In this document: one piece after another, positions 23,957 through 32,411 of the stretch
Position numbering within the stretch: the first letter of the stretch is position 1
Layout of the letters: every line of letters starts with the position of its first letter
From: Oscillospiraceae bacterium
Lineage (GTDB): Bacteria; Bacillota; Clostridia; Oscillospirales; CAG-272
NCBI GenBank assembly: GCA_015063685.1
Contig: SVTR01000020.1
Span: 1-57,055 of the forward strand
Length of the DNA stretch: 57,055 bases
Direction of reading: 5' to 3'
Notes under the pieces: model-generated
Database searches by the model: none
What the model was told of the DNA's origin: nothing
The model's input: only the letters and a program-made list of their open reading frames with translations
Program-made: the position numbers and the translations under genes

Positions 23957-24700
23957 TCAAACATTCGCTCCGTCGGCTTTTTTCTCGTTTTCAAGACGTA
24001 CCCGCTCGGCTTGAGAGGGGCGAAGATATACGGGAGCCAGCTCCGCGTCGGTGCAGGAAATGCCGTTTTGATACATTTCTAACGCCACCTGCGCCACGGA
24101 ATAACCGCTCTGGTTGCGAAGCCGCTCTTCCAAGAGGATCAGATAATCGTCCAAAACAGGGAATTGCTCGCCGCTCTCGTCAAAATCCATGACCAGCTCG
24201 GCACCGTCGCCCACCAAATATATCTTGCTGTTGGGGGCATATGACTCTAACTCGCCTAAAAGCTCTTCAATGGCCAAAGCTCTGTCCTCGCAAAGACGGG
24301 TCAGCTTGCCCCCCTTGCACTCAAACAAAGCGTTGTAGACCTGCTCCCGTCGCGCGTTCATGCAGGGACAGATGATGCCGTCAAATGCCCTCGCGTTGGT
24401 GGCCAACGCCTCCAGAGTGGATACGCCCACACATGGCTTGTCCTTGCCAAAGGCGATGCCCTTGACCGTAGCCGCCCCGATGCGTACCCCCGTAAAAGAG
24501 CCGGGGCCCACCGTGCAGGCAAACAGGTCAATATCCTCTACGGTCACACCGCAGGACTTCAACACGAACTCCACCGTGGGGAGCAGGGTCTCGGAGTGGG
24601 TGTTGCCCGTGTTCAGGGTGCATTCAGCCAGTAAATGCTCGTTGTCACATAAGGCCACAGAGCCAACCAGAGCCGTCGAATCCAAAGCCAGAATCAGCAT
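23957..24700 (-). CDS. tsaB: tRNA threonylcarbamoyladenosine protein TsaB
   Basis: ASKHA-fold protein of 247 residues that supports TsaD in making t6A on tRNAs. It begins ILALDSTALVGSVALCD, then THSETLLPTVEFVL, CTVGPGSFTGVRIGAATVKG and NARREQVYNALF. The C-terminal APVYLRPSQAER is also typical. It follows tsaE by 10 bases, the common clostridial order. TsaC and TsaD are not in the window. Confidence 0.94.
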   Translation of the reverse strand: MLILALDSTALVGSVALCDNEHLLAECTLNTGNTHSETLLPTVEFVLKSCGVTVEDIDLFACTVGPGSFTGVRIGAATVKGIAFGKDKPCVGVSTLEALATNARAFDGIICPCMNARREQVYNALFECKGGKLTRLCEDRALAIEELLGELESYAPNSKIYLVGDGAELVMDFDESGEQFPVLDDYLILLEERLRNQSGYSVAQVALEMYQNGISCTDAELAPVYLRPSQAERVRLENEKKADGANV

Positions 24701-24710
24701 ATCTGCCTCC

Positions 24711-25163
24711 TTATTTCAAATTGATCTCAATGCGGCGTACGTCCGCGCCCTCGCCCGTCTTGGAGATGGTCACCTCGACCCGCTTGCGCGGCAGGGACTC
24801 CATGATATTTTCGCACCATTCCGCGATGCAGATACCGCTGTCCAGATACTCGTCGTAGCCCATGGCGTACAACTCGTCGTCCGACTCAATGCGGTACATA
24901 TCAAAGTGGAACAGGGGACGCTTGCCGCGCAAACGGTACTCGTGTACCAGGGCGAAGGTGGGAGATTTGATCTGCTTGCCGGGGGCTAACACCTCGGCAA
25001 AGCCCGACACAAAGGCCGTCTTGCCCACGCCCAAGTCGCCAAACATGGCCACGAAGGAGGGCAGGGACTTGTCAGTCTCCAAGGCCTCCGCCAGCATCCG
25101 ACCCACCGCCCGCGTTTCCTCGGGACTACGGGTGACAATTGATAAGGGGAAATTCATCATCAC
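24711..25163 (-). CDS. tsaE: tRNA threonylcarbamoyladenosine ATPase TsaE
   Basis: P-loop protein of about 150 residues. The N-terminal SPEETRAVGRMLAEAL, Walker A FGDLGVGKTAFVSGFA, SPTFALVHEY, HFDMYRIES, YLDSGICIAEWCENI are the classical TsaE pattern. It is the ATPase that resets the TsaBDE complex. The start has several consecutive ATG codons (MMMNF), so the exact first residue is open. Confidence 0.95.
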   Translation of the reverse strand: MMMNFPLSIVTRSPEETRAVGRMLAEALETDKSLPSFVAMFGDLGVGKTAFVSGFAEVLAPGKQIKSPTFALVHEYRLRGKRPLFHFDMYRIESDDELYAMGYDEYLDSGICIAEWCENIMESLPRKRVEVTISKTGEGADVRRIEINLK

Positions 25164-25177
25164 TCAAACCCCTTTGA

Positions 25178-25402
25178 TCATTTGCCGTCGCCCGGCTTTT
25201 TGCGATCCTTCACACGTTCCGTCGTGCCGTCTGGATTAACGATCACCGTATTGTCCAGCATACCTGTCATAGAGGCGCGGATCTCGGCCAGATACTCGGT
25301 ACGAAGCGCGGCGCGCTCAATCAGTTCTTCTTCGGTCAGCGTCTCGCCCGCCTTGACGCGGCGGGCGTACTCGTTGATCTTATCCAGTTTTGCTTTTTCC
25401 AT
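25178..25402 (-). CDS. DUF896 (YnzC-like) small protein
   Basis: Protein of 74 residues. The helical hairpin KLDKINEYARRVKAGETLTE and ELIERAALRTEYLAEIRASM is the DUF896/YnzC signature, followed by a short tail ending in GDGK. In Bacillus the family includes proteins linked to the SOS response, but its function is not clear. It lies 6 bases after tyrS and 14 before tsaE, so it should share their transcript. Confidence 0.92.
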   Translation of the reverse strand: MEKAKLDKINEYARRVKAGETLTEEELIERAALRTEYLAEIRASMTGMLDNTVIVNPDGTTERVKDRKKPGDGK

Positions 25403-25408
25403 GATGTG

Positions 25409-26632
25409 TCAACCTGCGATGACCTTGATGAAATTCTTCTTACCCTTGCGGAGCATCTTACCATCAGCAAGATCAGCGGGGGAGAAGGTAGTGCGGGGAT
25501 CGGTGATCTTCTCACCTTCCAGCGTCACGCCGCCCTGCTGGATGGCCTGACGAGCCTCAGACTTGGACTTGGCAAAGCCTGCCTTCACCAGCATGGTGGG
25601 CACGTCGCAACGACCGTCCATGTAGAAATCCTCGGAAGTCAGGGTCAGGGTGGGAACCTCAGCGCCCTCGCCGCCGCCGAACAAAGCCTTGGCGGCAGAA
25701 CGCGCCTTTTCGGCCTCTTCCTCGCCATGCACCAGCTTGGTCAGCTCGTATGCGAGAATGTCCTTGGCGGTGTTGAGCTGAGAGCCCTCCCAGTTGTCCA
25801 TGGCGTTGATCTCCTCGATGGGAAGGAAGGTCAGCATACGGATGCACTTCAGAACGTCGGCGTCCTCCACGTTTCTCCAGTACTGGTAGAAATCGTAGGG
25901 CGCTGTCTTGTTGGGATCCAGCCAAACGGCACCGCTGGCGGTCTTACCCATCTTCTTACCTTCGGAGTTGAGCAGCAGCGTGATGGTCATGGCGTGAGCG
26001 TCCTTGCCCAGCTTGCGGCGGATCAGCTCGGTGCCGCCCAGCATATTGGACCATTGGTCGTTGCCGCCGAACTGCATATTGCAGCCGTACTTCTGGTACA
26101 GATAGTAGAAGTCGTAGGACTGCATGATCATGTAGTTAAACTCCAGGAAGGACAGACCCTTCTCCATTCTCTGCTTATAGCACTCGGCACGGAGCATATT
26201 GTTCACCGAGAAGCAAGCGCCTACCTCGCGGAGAACCTCCACGTAGTTGAGGTCAAGGAGCCAGTCGGCGTTGTTGACCATGATGGCCTTGTCCTCACCG
26301 AACTCGATGAATCTCTCCATCTGCTTCTTGAAGCAGTCGCAATTGTGTTGGATGGTCTCACGGGTCATCATGGATCTCATATCGGTGCGTCCCGAGGGGT
26401 CACCGATCATGGCGGTACCGCCGCCGATGAGCACCACGGGCTTGTTGCCAGCCATTTGCAGACGCTTCATCAGGCACAGAGCCATGAAGTGGCCCACGTG
26501 GAGAGAGTCAGCGGTGGGGTCAAAGCCGATGTAGAAGGTGGCCTTACCCTCATTGATCATGTTCTTTATTTCTTCTTCGTTTGTCACCTGAGCAATCAAA
26601 CCGCGGGCAACCAGTTCTTCGTAAATTTTCAT
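25409..26632 (-). CDS. tyrS: Tyrosine--tRNA ligase
   Basis: Class I aminoacyl-tRNA synthetase of 407 residues. It has the GFDPTADSLHVGHF (HIGH-type) motif, GGGTAMIGDPSGR, QSYDFYYLYQKYGCNMQFGG, DQWSNMLGG, the KMGKTASGAVW (KMSKS-type) loop, and a C-terminal S4-like domain (SKSEARQAIQQGGVTLEG). The ATG at 26632 follows GGAGACTAAC; earlier in-frame starts run into palindromic leader sequence. First gene of a likely tyrS-DUF896-tsaE-tsaB-rpiB operon. Confidence 0.96.
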   Translation of the reverse strand: MKIYEELVARGLIAQVTNEEEIKNMINEGKATFYIGFDPTADSLHVGHFMALCLMKRLQMAGNKPVVLIGGGTAMIGDPSGRTDMRSMMTRETIQHNCDCFKKQMERFIEFGEDKAIMVNNADWLLDLNYVEVLREVGACFSVNNMLRAECYKQRMEKGLSFLEFNYMIMQSYDFYYLYQKYGCNMQFGGNDQWSNMLGGTELIRRKLGKDAHAMTITLLLNSEGKKMGKTASGAVWLDPNKTAPYDFYQYWRNVEDADVLKCIRMLTFLPIEEINAMDNWEGSQLNTAKDILAYELTKLVHGEEEAEKARSAAKALFGGGEGAEVPTLTLTSEDFYMDGRCDVPTMLVKAGFAKSKSEARQAIQQGGVTLEGEKITDPRTTFSPADLADGKMLRKGKKNFIKVIAG

Positions 26633-26647
26633 GTTAGTCTCCATTCC

Positions 26648-26703
26648 GCCGCCATCGGCGGCATAAATATAGTTTAAAATTCGACCGTGTCGCATATGCG
26701 ACA
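26648..26703. repeat. Palindromes in the tyrS leader
   Basis: GCCGCCATCGGCGGC (26648-26662) is a hairpin, and TGTCGCATATGCGACA (26688-26703) is a perfect 16-bp palindrome. Next to them, AAAATGGG/CCCATTTT flank GTGGGGTC (26703-26724). They lie in the roughly 180-base tyrS leader. No T-box motif (such as TGGNACCGCG) was found there. Confidence 0.65.
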
Positions 26704-26813
26704 AAATGGGTGGGGTCCCATTTTAGGGAGAATTGTGCGTGAAACAGTGAACTTGAGTTTTGGATCATTAAACCTTCACGCTATTTCCTTTGCTTGAAAT
26801 AAATATTCATTAT

Positions 26814-26843
26814 ATTTTACCACGAAAGGGGTAGATTTGTCAA
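26814..26843 (-). promoter_or_regulatory. Promoter for the tyrS operon
   Basis: Minus strand TTGACA (26843-26838), 18-base spacer, TAAAAT (26819-26814). It would give a leader of about 175 bases to the tyrS ATG. Confidence 0.65.
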
Positions 26844-26872
26844 GAGGGAAAAGGAAGATTGATGGGTTAATA

Positions 26873-26903
26873 CAAAAAAATCGGACAGCGTTTACTGTCC
26901 GAT
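26873..26903 (-). terminator. Terminator after the GNAT gene
   Basis: ATCGGACAG and CTGTCCGAT form a 9-bp stem; on the minus strand a run of seven T follows. It sits 7 bases past the stop of the GNAT gene and closes the long upstream block. Confidence 0.88.
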
Positions 26904-26909
26904 TTCAAA

Positions 26910-27317
26910 TCAATGGTCATGCTGGCAAGGATGGAGGAAAAAGTCGGTGAGATCCATCCACCAGTTGCCGTTTTCTTGTTTTTTGAAGCCAATGGCTTTG
27001 ACCATGGCTTCATCCGCAAATGCGTGATCCTCAAAAAAGGCTGAGTGAACACCGCAAAGATCAATAAAATTCAAGGTTGCGCGCCCCATAACAAATAGCG
27101 CCTCAGCTCGATCCTTGGGGAGAATCGTTGCGTCCTTGACAAGACCAAGATCATGGATATAGCCACCGGTTTGGTTCATGGTGAACTGACAAATACCCAT
27201 GAGTTCACCGTCAATAAGCGCTTTATAGGCCATATCATCAGCTTTATAGGTCATACCGCAGAGGACACATAAGGTCTCCTGCTCGGATTTGGATTGAATC
27301 GGTAATACCTCTAACAT
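26910..27317 (-). CDS. GNAT-like acetyltransferase fold protein
   Basis: Protein of 135 residues with the general pattern of an N-acetyltransferase: beta strands YKALIDGELMGICQF, YIHDLGLV, then DRAEALFVMGRATLNFID in the acetyl-CoA helix region, and AMVKAIGFKK near the end. The usual Q/RxxGxG/A loop is not well conserved, so the activity is uncertain. The tail PCQHDH carries two His and a Cys. It follows rluB by 10 bases with GGAGG upstream of its ATG. Confidence 0.6.
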   Translation of the reverse strand: MLEVLPIQSKSEQETLCVLCGMTYKADDMAYKALIDGELMGICQFTMNQTGGYIHDLGLVKDATILPKDRAEALFVMGRATLNFIDLCGVHSAFFEDHAFADEAMVKAIGFKKQENGNWWMDLTDFFLHPCQHDH

Positions 27318-27327
27318 GTTTTCCTCC

Positions 27328-28047
27328 TTATAACCCTTTTAACTGTCTGAGTTCTTTTGCATTCAAATGTCGCCACTTACCCTCGTCGAGATTCCCCAGC
27401 TTCAGGGGGCCCTCGGCTACTCGGGTCAGCTTGCGGACTACCAGTCCTTCACGTTCGCAAAGACGGCGTACCTGGCGGTTGCGACCATCGTGAATAGTTA
27501 CCTCCAGCACCGTGTGATATTCGGTGTATCCTGCTTTCCGAACTGCGGCGGGAGACGTCATTCGCCCATCTATCTCAATGGGACGGCAGAGACCCGTCAT
27601 CTGCTCGGTGGTTACGTTGCCGTCCACGTAGGCGTAGTATACTTTGGAGACGTCGTGGCGGGGGTGAGCCAACTGATTGGCAAGATCACCGTCATTGGTC
27701 AAAATCAGCAAGCCGTCAGAATCCATGTCCAGCCGTCCAATGGGATACAGGCGGGAACCTACGTCTTTCACGAGTTCCATGACGGTAGGGCGCCCTTTTT
27801 CGTCCTTTAAGGTGGTCACATAGCCACGAGGTTTGTTGAGCATGACGTACACCTTGCGGTTATCCTTAGGCATGACGACGGGCTTACCCTTCCAGGTAAT
27901 TTTATCTACGCCTGGGGTGACCTTTTGACCTAACTCCGCCGTGACACCGTTGACTTTAACCTCACCCGCGCTGACAGCCGCATCGGCGGCTCTGCGGGAC
28001 ATGATACCGCAATCGGTAAAGTATTTGGAAATTCTTACGGGTTCCAT
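27328..28047 (-). CDS. rluB: 23S rRNA pseudouridine synthase, RluB/RsuA family
   Basis: Protein of 239 residues with an N-terminal S4 domain (VRISKYFTDCGIMSRRAADA and VKVNG) and a pseudouridine synthase domain containing LNKPRGYVTTLKD, the catalytic Asp in PIGRLDMDSDGLLILTNDG, and DGRNRQVRRLCE. It modifies rRNA in the cytoplasm. It lies just after dacF (15 bases), a common arrangement downstream of scpA/scpB in Clostridia. Confidence 0.95.
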   Translation of the reverse strand: MEPVRISKYFTDCGIMSRRAADAAVSAGEVKVNGVTAELGQKVTPGVDKITWKGKPVVMPKDNRKVYVMLNKPRGYVTTLKDEKGRPTVMELVKDVGSRLYPIGRLDMDSDGLLILTNDGDLANQLAHPRHDVSKVYYAYVDGNVTTEQMTGLCRPIEIDGRMTSPAAVRKAGYTEYHTVLEVTIHDGRNRQVRRLCEREGLVVRKLTRVAEGPLKLGNLDEGKWRHLNAKELRQLKGL

Positions 28048-28062
28048 ACAATTATCCTTTGT

Positions 28063-29355
28063 TTAAAAGCCGAGTAAATCGGATATTTTTTCCAGTAATG
28101 ATTTGGAGTATTCGATGGCCTCTATCCGGTATTGAGCATACAGGGAAAGCTCGCCCAACAGCTTCATTTCATCCCCCTGTATTTCTTCATAAAAGACCAG
28201 ACGCCCCAACTCTTGCCCTTGTGCAACCGGGGCGAAGATAAACCGCGGAAGCTCAACGTAACAACGGATAGTGCCCCTGTTTTTCGGTAACGAAAGGTTG
28301 AGGGATTCCGTATTCTTGACCATAACGTACTCAGACGTGCCTCCCACCACCCAAAGAGGAGCCTCATACGCGGAAACAGGGCAGAGCTCTATGGTTTCAT
28401 ACAGAGAAAAGCCGTAGTCCAACATGGAGGTATGGTCCTTCCAATCGTTAGGTGCGTTAAGCGTAACAGCGATCAGAGTAAGCCCTTCGCGGCAGGCAGC
28501 GCTGACAAGACACCGCCCGCTTTTTTTGGTAAATCCGGTTTTGACCCCCATAGCTCCACCATAGCTTCGGAGCAATTTGTTGTGATTGAGCAAAAGCCGG
28601 ATACCGGCTTCACCGTTGTGCGGAATGGTTTTTCTCACAGTAGACATGATTGTTTTCAAAACATCATGCTTCAAAGCGGCCTGAGTGATGATGGCCAACT
28701 CATGAGCAGTTGTATAATGCGCAGGGTCATCCAAGCCGTGTGGATTGACAAAATGCGTATTTATAAGGCCCAGTTCAGCTGCTTTTCGATTCATACGCTC
28801 AGCAAAATCATCAATACTTCCGGACACGGTCATGGCAATCGCAACGGCAGCATCGTTGGCAGATTCCAACATCAGCGCGTAAAGCAAATCCTCCAAGGTC
28901 AAAACTTCGCCTTCGGTCAAATAGATAGAGGATCCTTCCACGCCTACCGCTTGAGGGGGGACGCTTACTCTGGTGTCCACAGGGAGGGATTCAACGGCAA
29001 TGAGGGCCGTCATGATCTTGGTAGTGGAGGCCATGGGTAAACGCGCAGATTCATTTTGTCGGAACAGAACTTCGCCTGTGTCCGCATTTATGAGAATTGC
29101 ACTTTGGGCCGAGGTTCCTTTCAGCGCTACGGGGAGGGAGGGGGATTGATTATACCAAACGCTTCCGGAAGCAGAGATGTGAGAAAAAGGGGGTATCGTG
29201 CCGGATGTGCCTGTCCCATGGGTGAGGGCAGATATCTCAATGCACGAAAAGAAAACCGTCATCTGAAACAAGATGGCGATTGCCATAAAAAAACAGAGTG
29301 CGTGAACGGGTGACCTCTTGATAAAAGCACGTCCAAAGCAAGGCTTGTTCGACAT
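28063..29355 (-). CDS. dacF: D-alanyl-D-alanine carboxypeptidase (DacF-type PBP)
   Basis: Secreted serine carboxypeptidase of about 430 residues that trims cell wall peptides, often in sporulation. After a Lys/Arg N-terminus and hydrophobic signal (HALCFFMAIAILFQMTVFF) it shows the SxxK motif in MASTTKIMTAL, the SxN motif in ESANDAAVAIA and KTG in VKTGFTKKSG, plus a C-terminal PBP5-like domain. The ATG at 29355 has GGAGG 6 bases ahead; the longer frame lacks a ribosome site. It lies in the scpA-scpB-DUF2953-gerW block. Confidence 0.94.
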   Translation of the reverse strand: MSNKPCFGRAFIKRSPVHALCFFMAIAILFQMTVFFSCIEISALTHGTGTSGTIPPFSHISASGSVWYNQSPSLPVALKGTSAQSAILINADTGEVLFRQNESARLPMASTTKIMTALIAVESLPVDTRVSVPPQAVGVEGSSIYLTEGEVLTLEDLLYALMLESANDAAVAIAMTVSGSIDDFAERMNRKAAELGLINTHFVNPHGLDDPAHYTTAHELAIITQAALKHDVLKTIMSTVRKTIPHNGEAGIRLLLNHNKLLRSYGGAMGVKTGFTKKSGRCLVSAACREGLTLIAVTLNAPNDWKDHTSMLDYGFSLYETIELCPVSAYEAPLWVVGGTSEYVMVKNTESLNLSLPKNRGTIRCYVELPRFIFAPVAQGQELGRLVFYEEIQGDEMKLLGELSLYAQYRIEAIEYSKSLLEKISDLLGF

Positions 29356-29471
29356 TTTCAACCTCCAAAAGCATGATACGTTCAAATGTATGATGCGCGG
29401 AGTGAAAATATGACGACAAAGTGTTGCGGACGGGCTGTTGTGAAACAAGCCTCGTCCGCAATCGCGTGTGA

Positions 29472-29885
29472 TTATTCTTCGGAAGCCTTGTCCTTACCGA
29501 GAATTGCCTTGACCTTGGCAATGATCTCGGGAGAACGCTCGATGAAGTCAGCGATCTGCTCGATGGGATCAGAGGGATTCTTCACACCAACGTTGATGAG
29601 ATCGACCTTTCCCTCGGCGTCAATCACAAGGAAGCCAAGGGGCTGAATGGATAGGCCGGTACCGCCGCCTGCACCAAAGTTCTGGGCCTTGGTGGGAGCT
29701 TCGTCCTTGCCGTTGTAGTCCAGACCGCCGGTAGCATAACCCATTGCGATCTTAGAAACGGGAATGATGGTGGTGCCGTTGGCAATGATAGGGGTGCCAA
29801 TGATGGTGTTTGCATCAATAAGAGTCTTGATGCTTTGCAGAGAAGTCTGGATAATGTCCTGCAGCTTGTTTTCGGAAGTTGCCAT
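29472..29885 (-). CDS. gerW: GerW/YtfJ family sporulation protein
   Basis: Protein of 137 residues. It has the YtfJ pattern: an N-terminal helix LQDIIQTSLQSIKTLIDANT, TIIGTPIIANGTTIIPVSKI, and a Gly-rich GAGGGTGLSIQPLGFLVI. In Bacillus GerW (YtfJ) is made in the forespore and is needed for germination. It comes between DUF2953 and dacF, as in many spore formers. Confidence 0.93.
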   Translation of the reverse strand: MATSENKLQDIIQTSLQSIKTLIDANTIIGTPIIANGTTIIPVSKIAMGYATGGLDYNGKDEAPTKAQNFGAGGGTGLSIQPLGFLVIDAEGKVDLINVGVKNPSDPIEQIADFIERSPEIIAKVKAILGKDKASEE

Positions 29886-29951
29886 GATGAAATTTCCTTT
29901 CTGTACAAAAGTTTTTTATTTAACAAAATGGATGACGAATGAAAGACGGGG

Positions 29952-30803
29952 TCAGGGCGCGGGTGGGATCGGCGGAGCCGTGGGTGAAGGAGGCACCGGT
30001 ATAACCGGTGTGGGATGAACATCGGGTACGGGGGGAGCCGGAGGCTTGACATCCGGGGCAGGGTGATCGGGATCAGGCTTGATCTTGAGATAACCCTTGA
30101 GGAATGCAAAGCCGGCTTTGAGGGCGGCTCCGACAACATTTCCAAGGCTGACCCTGAAGGTGAGATTGCAATCAAAGGCGATACCTGCCAAAGTGTAATC
30201 CGGAACCACCGAAATCTCGGCTTTTTTCAGACCGTCCACATGGCAGATCTTTTCCAGAACCTTCATTAAATAACCTACCGACTGGTAGAGCACACCGTAG
30301 GTCATGGCGACGGCCATAGCGTCACCACCGCCGACGCGGATATGGAGTCTTGCTACCTTGATATGGATCTTCCCAAAAAAGCGGGAGAAAAACAGCTTGG
30401 CGACCCGTGCGACCAGGGGAATAAACTCGGTCATCTTGGGGCGCTTGGCTTTTTTGGCCTTTTTGATCGCTTTCTTTTCTGCTTTGGTCAGTTTAGCCTC
30501 AGCCGCCTTCTTTTCAGCTTTCTTTTTTGCTTTTTCGGCGGCTTTCTTTTTATCCGCAATGGCCTTTTTAGCTGCCTTTTTTGCAGCCTTGGCATCTCGT
30601 TTTCGGATCTTTTTCAGCGTATAATTTTTAATTTTATATTTTTTTTCTTTCTTGGGAAGGATTCGTATGGGAATACCCAGTACACGGACCGTCAGGGCGA
30701 AGTCATCTTTCAGATCAATGGTGATATAAGCGTGTACCGTAAACAGCAATACGAACAGAAGAACAATGAATCCTACGATCCCCAGAATGATCCAACCAAC
30801 CAT
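29952..30803 (-). CDS. DUF2953 (YtfI-like) membrane protein
   Basis: Protein of 283 residues: one N-terminal membrane segment (IILGIVGFIVLLFVLLFTV), a beta domain fragment, a very basic Lys/Ala-rich segment (about residues 60-120, likely a long charged helix), the conserved DUF2953 region from about 130 (IHIKVARLHIRVGGGDA, TYGVLYQSVGYLMK), and a Pro-rich tail of about 45 residues. The synteny scpB-DUF2953-gerW is standard in spore formers. The function is unknown. Confidence 0.85.
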   Translation of the reverse strand: MVGWIILGIVGFIVLLFVLLFTVHAYITIDLKDDFALTVRVLGIPIRILPKKEKKYKIKNYTLKKIRKRDAKAAKKAAKKAIADKKKAAEKAKKKAEKKAAEAKLTKAEKKAIKKAKKAKRPKMTEFIPLVARVAKLFFSRFFGKIHIKVARLHIRVGGGDAMAVAMTYGVLYQSVGYLMKVLEKICHVDGLKKAEISVVPDYTLAGIAFDCNLTFRVSLGNVVGAALKAGFAFLKGYLKIKPDPDHPAPDVKPPAPPVPDVHPTPVIPVPPSPTAPPIPPAP

Positions 30804-30840
30804 AACGGCCTCCTTTCATCAAAGTATTGTGAAAACGTAT

Positions 30841-31548
30841 TTATTCTGCAGACGTGTCGGCGTCGACCTCGGCATCTACGTCATCAATGGTCAGGGGGAT
30901 AGCCCTGTTTTGATTTAACGTGGCTTCGGCTACGCCCAGCGCTTCGGTTTCGGGAAGATCAGCCAAGGAAGACAGGCCAAACACACGAAGGAATTTATCC
31001 GTTGTTGCATAAAGCATGGGACGTCCGGGAGCGTCCAGACGACCGCAAGCCTCGATCAATCCCTTGTCCAGCAGGGAAGAAACAGCATATGAACTATCAA
31101 CACCGCGTACCGTATCCACAAAGGCACGGGTTACAGGCTGATTGTAGGCAACGACTGCCAAAACCTCCATGGATGAGGCGGACAAATTGCCGCCGCGACG
31201 GATGCCCAACGCCTCTCTGATGTAGGGAGCAAAAACCTCCTTGGTGGAGAGCTGACAGGCATCGGGGTACATAAGAAGTTGGATACCCCTGTCACCATAG
31301 CCATCAGCCATATGTTCAACGAAACGGCGCACGTCCCGCTGGGTAAGACCGATGACCAAGGAAAGCTTCTCATATGTGACGGGATATCCCGCTGCAAAGA
31401 GGATGGCTTCAATGGCCTTTTCAACGTCGTGAATATCCAGGGGCTGGATTTCTTCGGCGGCTTTTTTGGAATTTTTGGCGGCTTTGGCCGTATCTTCCGA
31501 CGAAACCGCTTCCGTAGCTTCGATTGTGTCAAGCTTTTCCTGGCTCAT
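30841..31548 (-). CDS. scpB: Segregation and condensation protein B
   Basis: Winged-helix protein of 235 residues, partner of ScpA and SMC in chromosome condensation. Motifs are VEKAIEAILFAAGYPVTYEK, QLSTKEVFAPYIREAL, LSASSMEVLAVVAYNQPVTRA, IEACGRLDAPGRPMLYATT and LRVFGLSSLADLP. It overlaps scpA by 4 bases. The N-terminal 25 residues are an Ala/Glu/Lys-rich extension beyond the family norm, and an acidic tail follows the last helix. Confidence 0.95.
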   Translation of the reverse strand: MSQEKLDTIEATEAVSSEDTAKAAKNSKKAAEEIQPLDIHDVEKAIEAILFAAGYPVTYEKLSLVIGLTQRDVRRFVEHMADGYGDRGIQLLMYPDACQLSTKEVFAPYIREALGIRRGGNLSASSMEVLAVVAYNQPVTRAFVDTVRGVDSSYAVSSLLDKGLIEACGRLDAPGRPMLYATTDKFLRVFGLSSLADLPETEALGVAEATLNQNRAIPLTIDDVDAEVDADTSAE

Positions 31549-32375
31549 GAATCAGAAACCTCCTTTGATGCAGTAAATAAAGTGGGGTCAGCTAAGCTGT
31601 CAAAGTCGCTTTCAATAGGCTCACCATTATCTTCGCCAAGGACGAAGGAGGTATCAACGCCAAGAAGGGAACCGACTCTGTCGGGATCCTCTACGATGCG
31701 AAGTCTGCGTATCTTTACCAGCTCCAGGACACCAAGAAAGATAGCGATCATATCCGCCAAAGAGACCGAATCGTTCAGAAGCGTATCAAGAGACATTTTC
31801 TCATGGGTCTCAAAATGCTTAAGAATGCCGACGATTTTGGCTTCCACGGGAACGATGGGGGAGCTGATCATGGGGGAAAACGTCACTTTTTCCGCCCGGG
31901 GACGTTCCTCACGGTAAGCAATGATGCGTCTGACTGCTTCGCAAAGGGAGGTGACGGATTGATCGGCCACAAAGGTTTTATCAATGGAGATCTCGTCGGT
32001 ATCCTTGACCATGCGCGCACTGAATTTGGGATAGAGCAGAGCCATCTTGGCGGCGGCTTCCTTGGCCTGTTGAAATTTCAGCAAGGCCTCGGCCAGTCCC
32101 GCTCTGGGATCCTCCTGTTCCTCCTCGGTTCTGGGCAGGAGCATTTTGCTTTTGATGAGCATCAGCTCGCTGGCCATGACGATAAATTCCGCGGCAAGAT
32201 CCAGATCCATGTGCTGTGCGGCCTCAATATAAGCCATATACTGATCACAGATCAACGCAATGGGGATATCCGTGATATCAACCTTGTTCTTTTGAATGAG
32301 CGTCAGGAGAAGATCCAGGGGACCGTCAAAGGGCTCAGCCATGTCAAAGTCAATATGATATTGTAATGCGTCCAT
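31545..32375 (-). CDS. scpA: Segregation and condensation protein A
   Basis: Kleisin of 276 residues that links the heads of the SMC dimer. Typical segments are FDGPLDLLLTLIQKNKVDITDIPI, YMAYIEAAQHMDLDLAAEFIVMASELMLIKSKMLLP in pieces, and a C-terminal winged helix (FLGVLELVKIRRLRIVED). The start is preceded by a purine-rich GAAAGGAG site. The M50 protease gene lies 36 bases upstream. Confidence 0.96.
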   Translation of the reverse strand: MDALQYHIDFDMAEPFDGPLDLLLTLIQKNKVDITDIPIALICDQYMAYIEAAQHMDLDLAAEFIVMASELMLIKSKMLLPRTEEEQEDPRAGLAEALLKFQQAKEAAAKMALLYPKFSARMVKDTDEISIDKTFVADQSVTSLCEAVRRIIAYREERPRAEKVTFSPMISSPIVPVEAKIVGILKHFETHEKMSLDTLLNDSVSLADMIAIFLGVLELVKIRRLRIVEDPDRVGSLLGVDTSFVLGEDNGEPIESDFDSLADPTLFTASKEVSDS

Positions 32376-32411
32376 GACGTCGGATTCTCCTTTCGTGTTA
32401 GTATTTGGTGA

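Noticed and set aside
26632..26814. T-box riboswitch for tyrS
   Set aside because: No specifier-loop or TGGNACCGCG-type sequence could be found in the leader.
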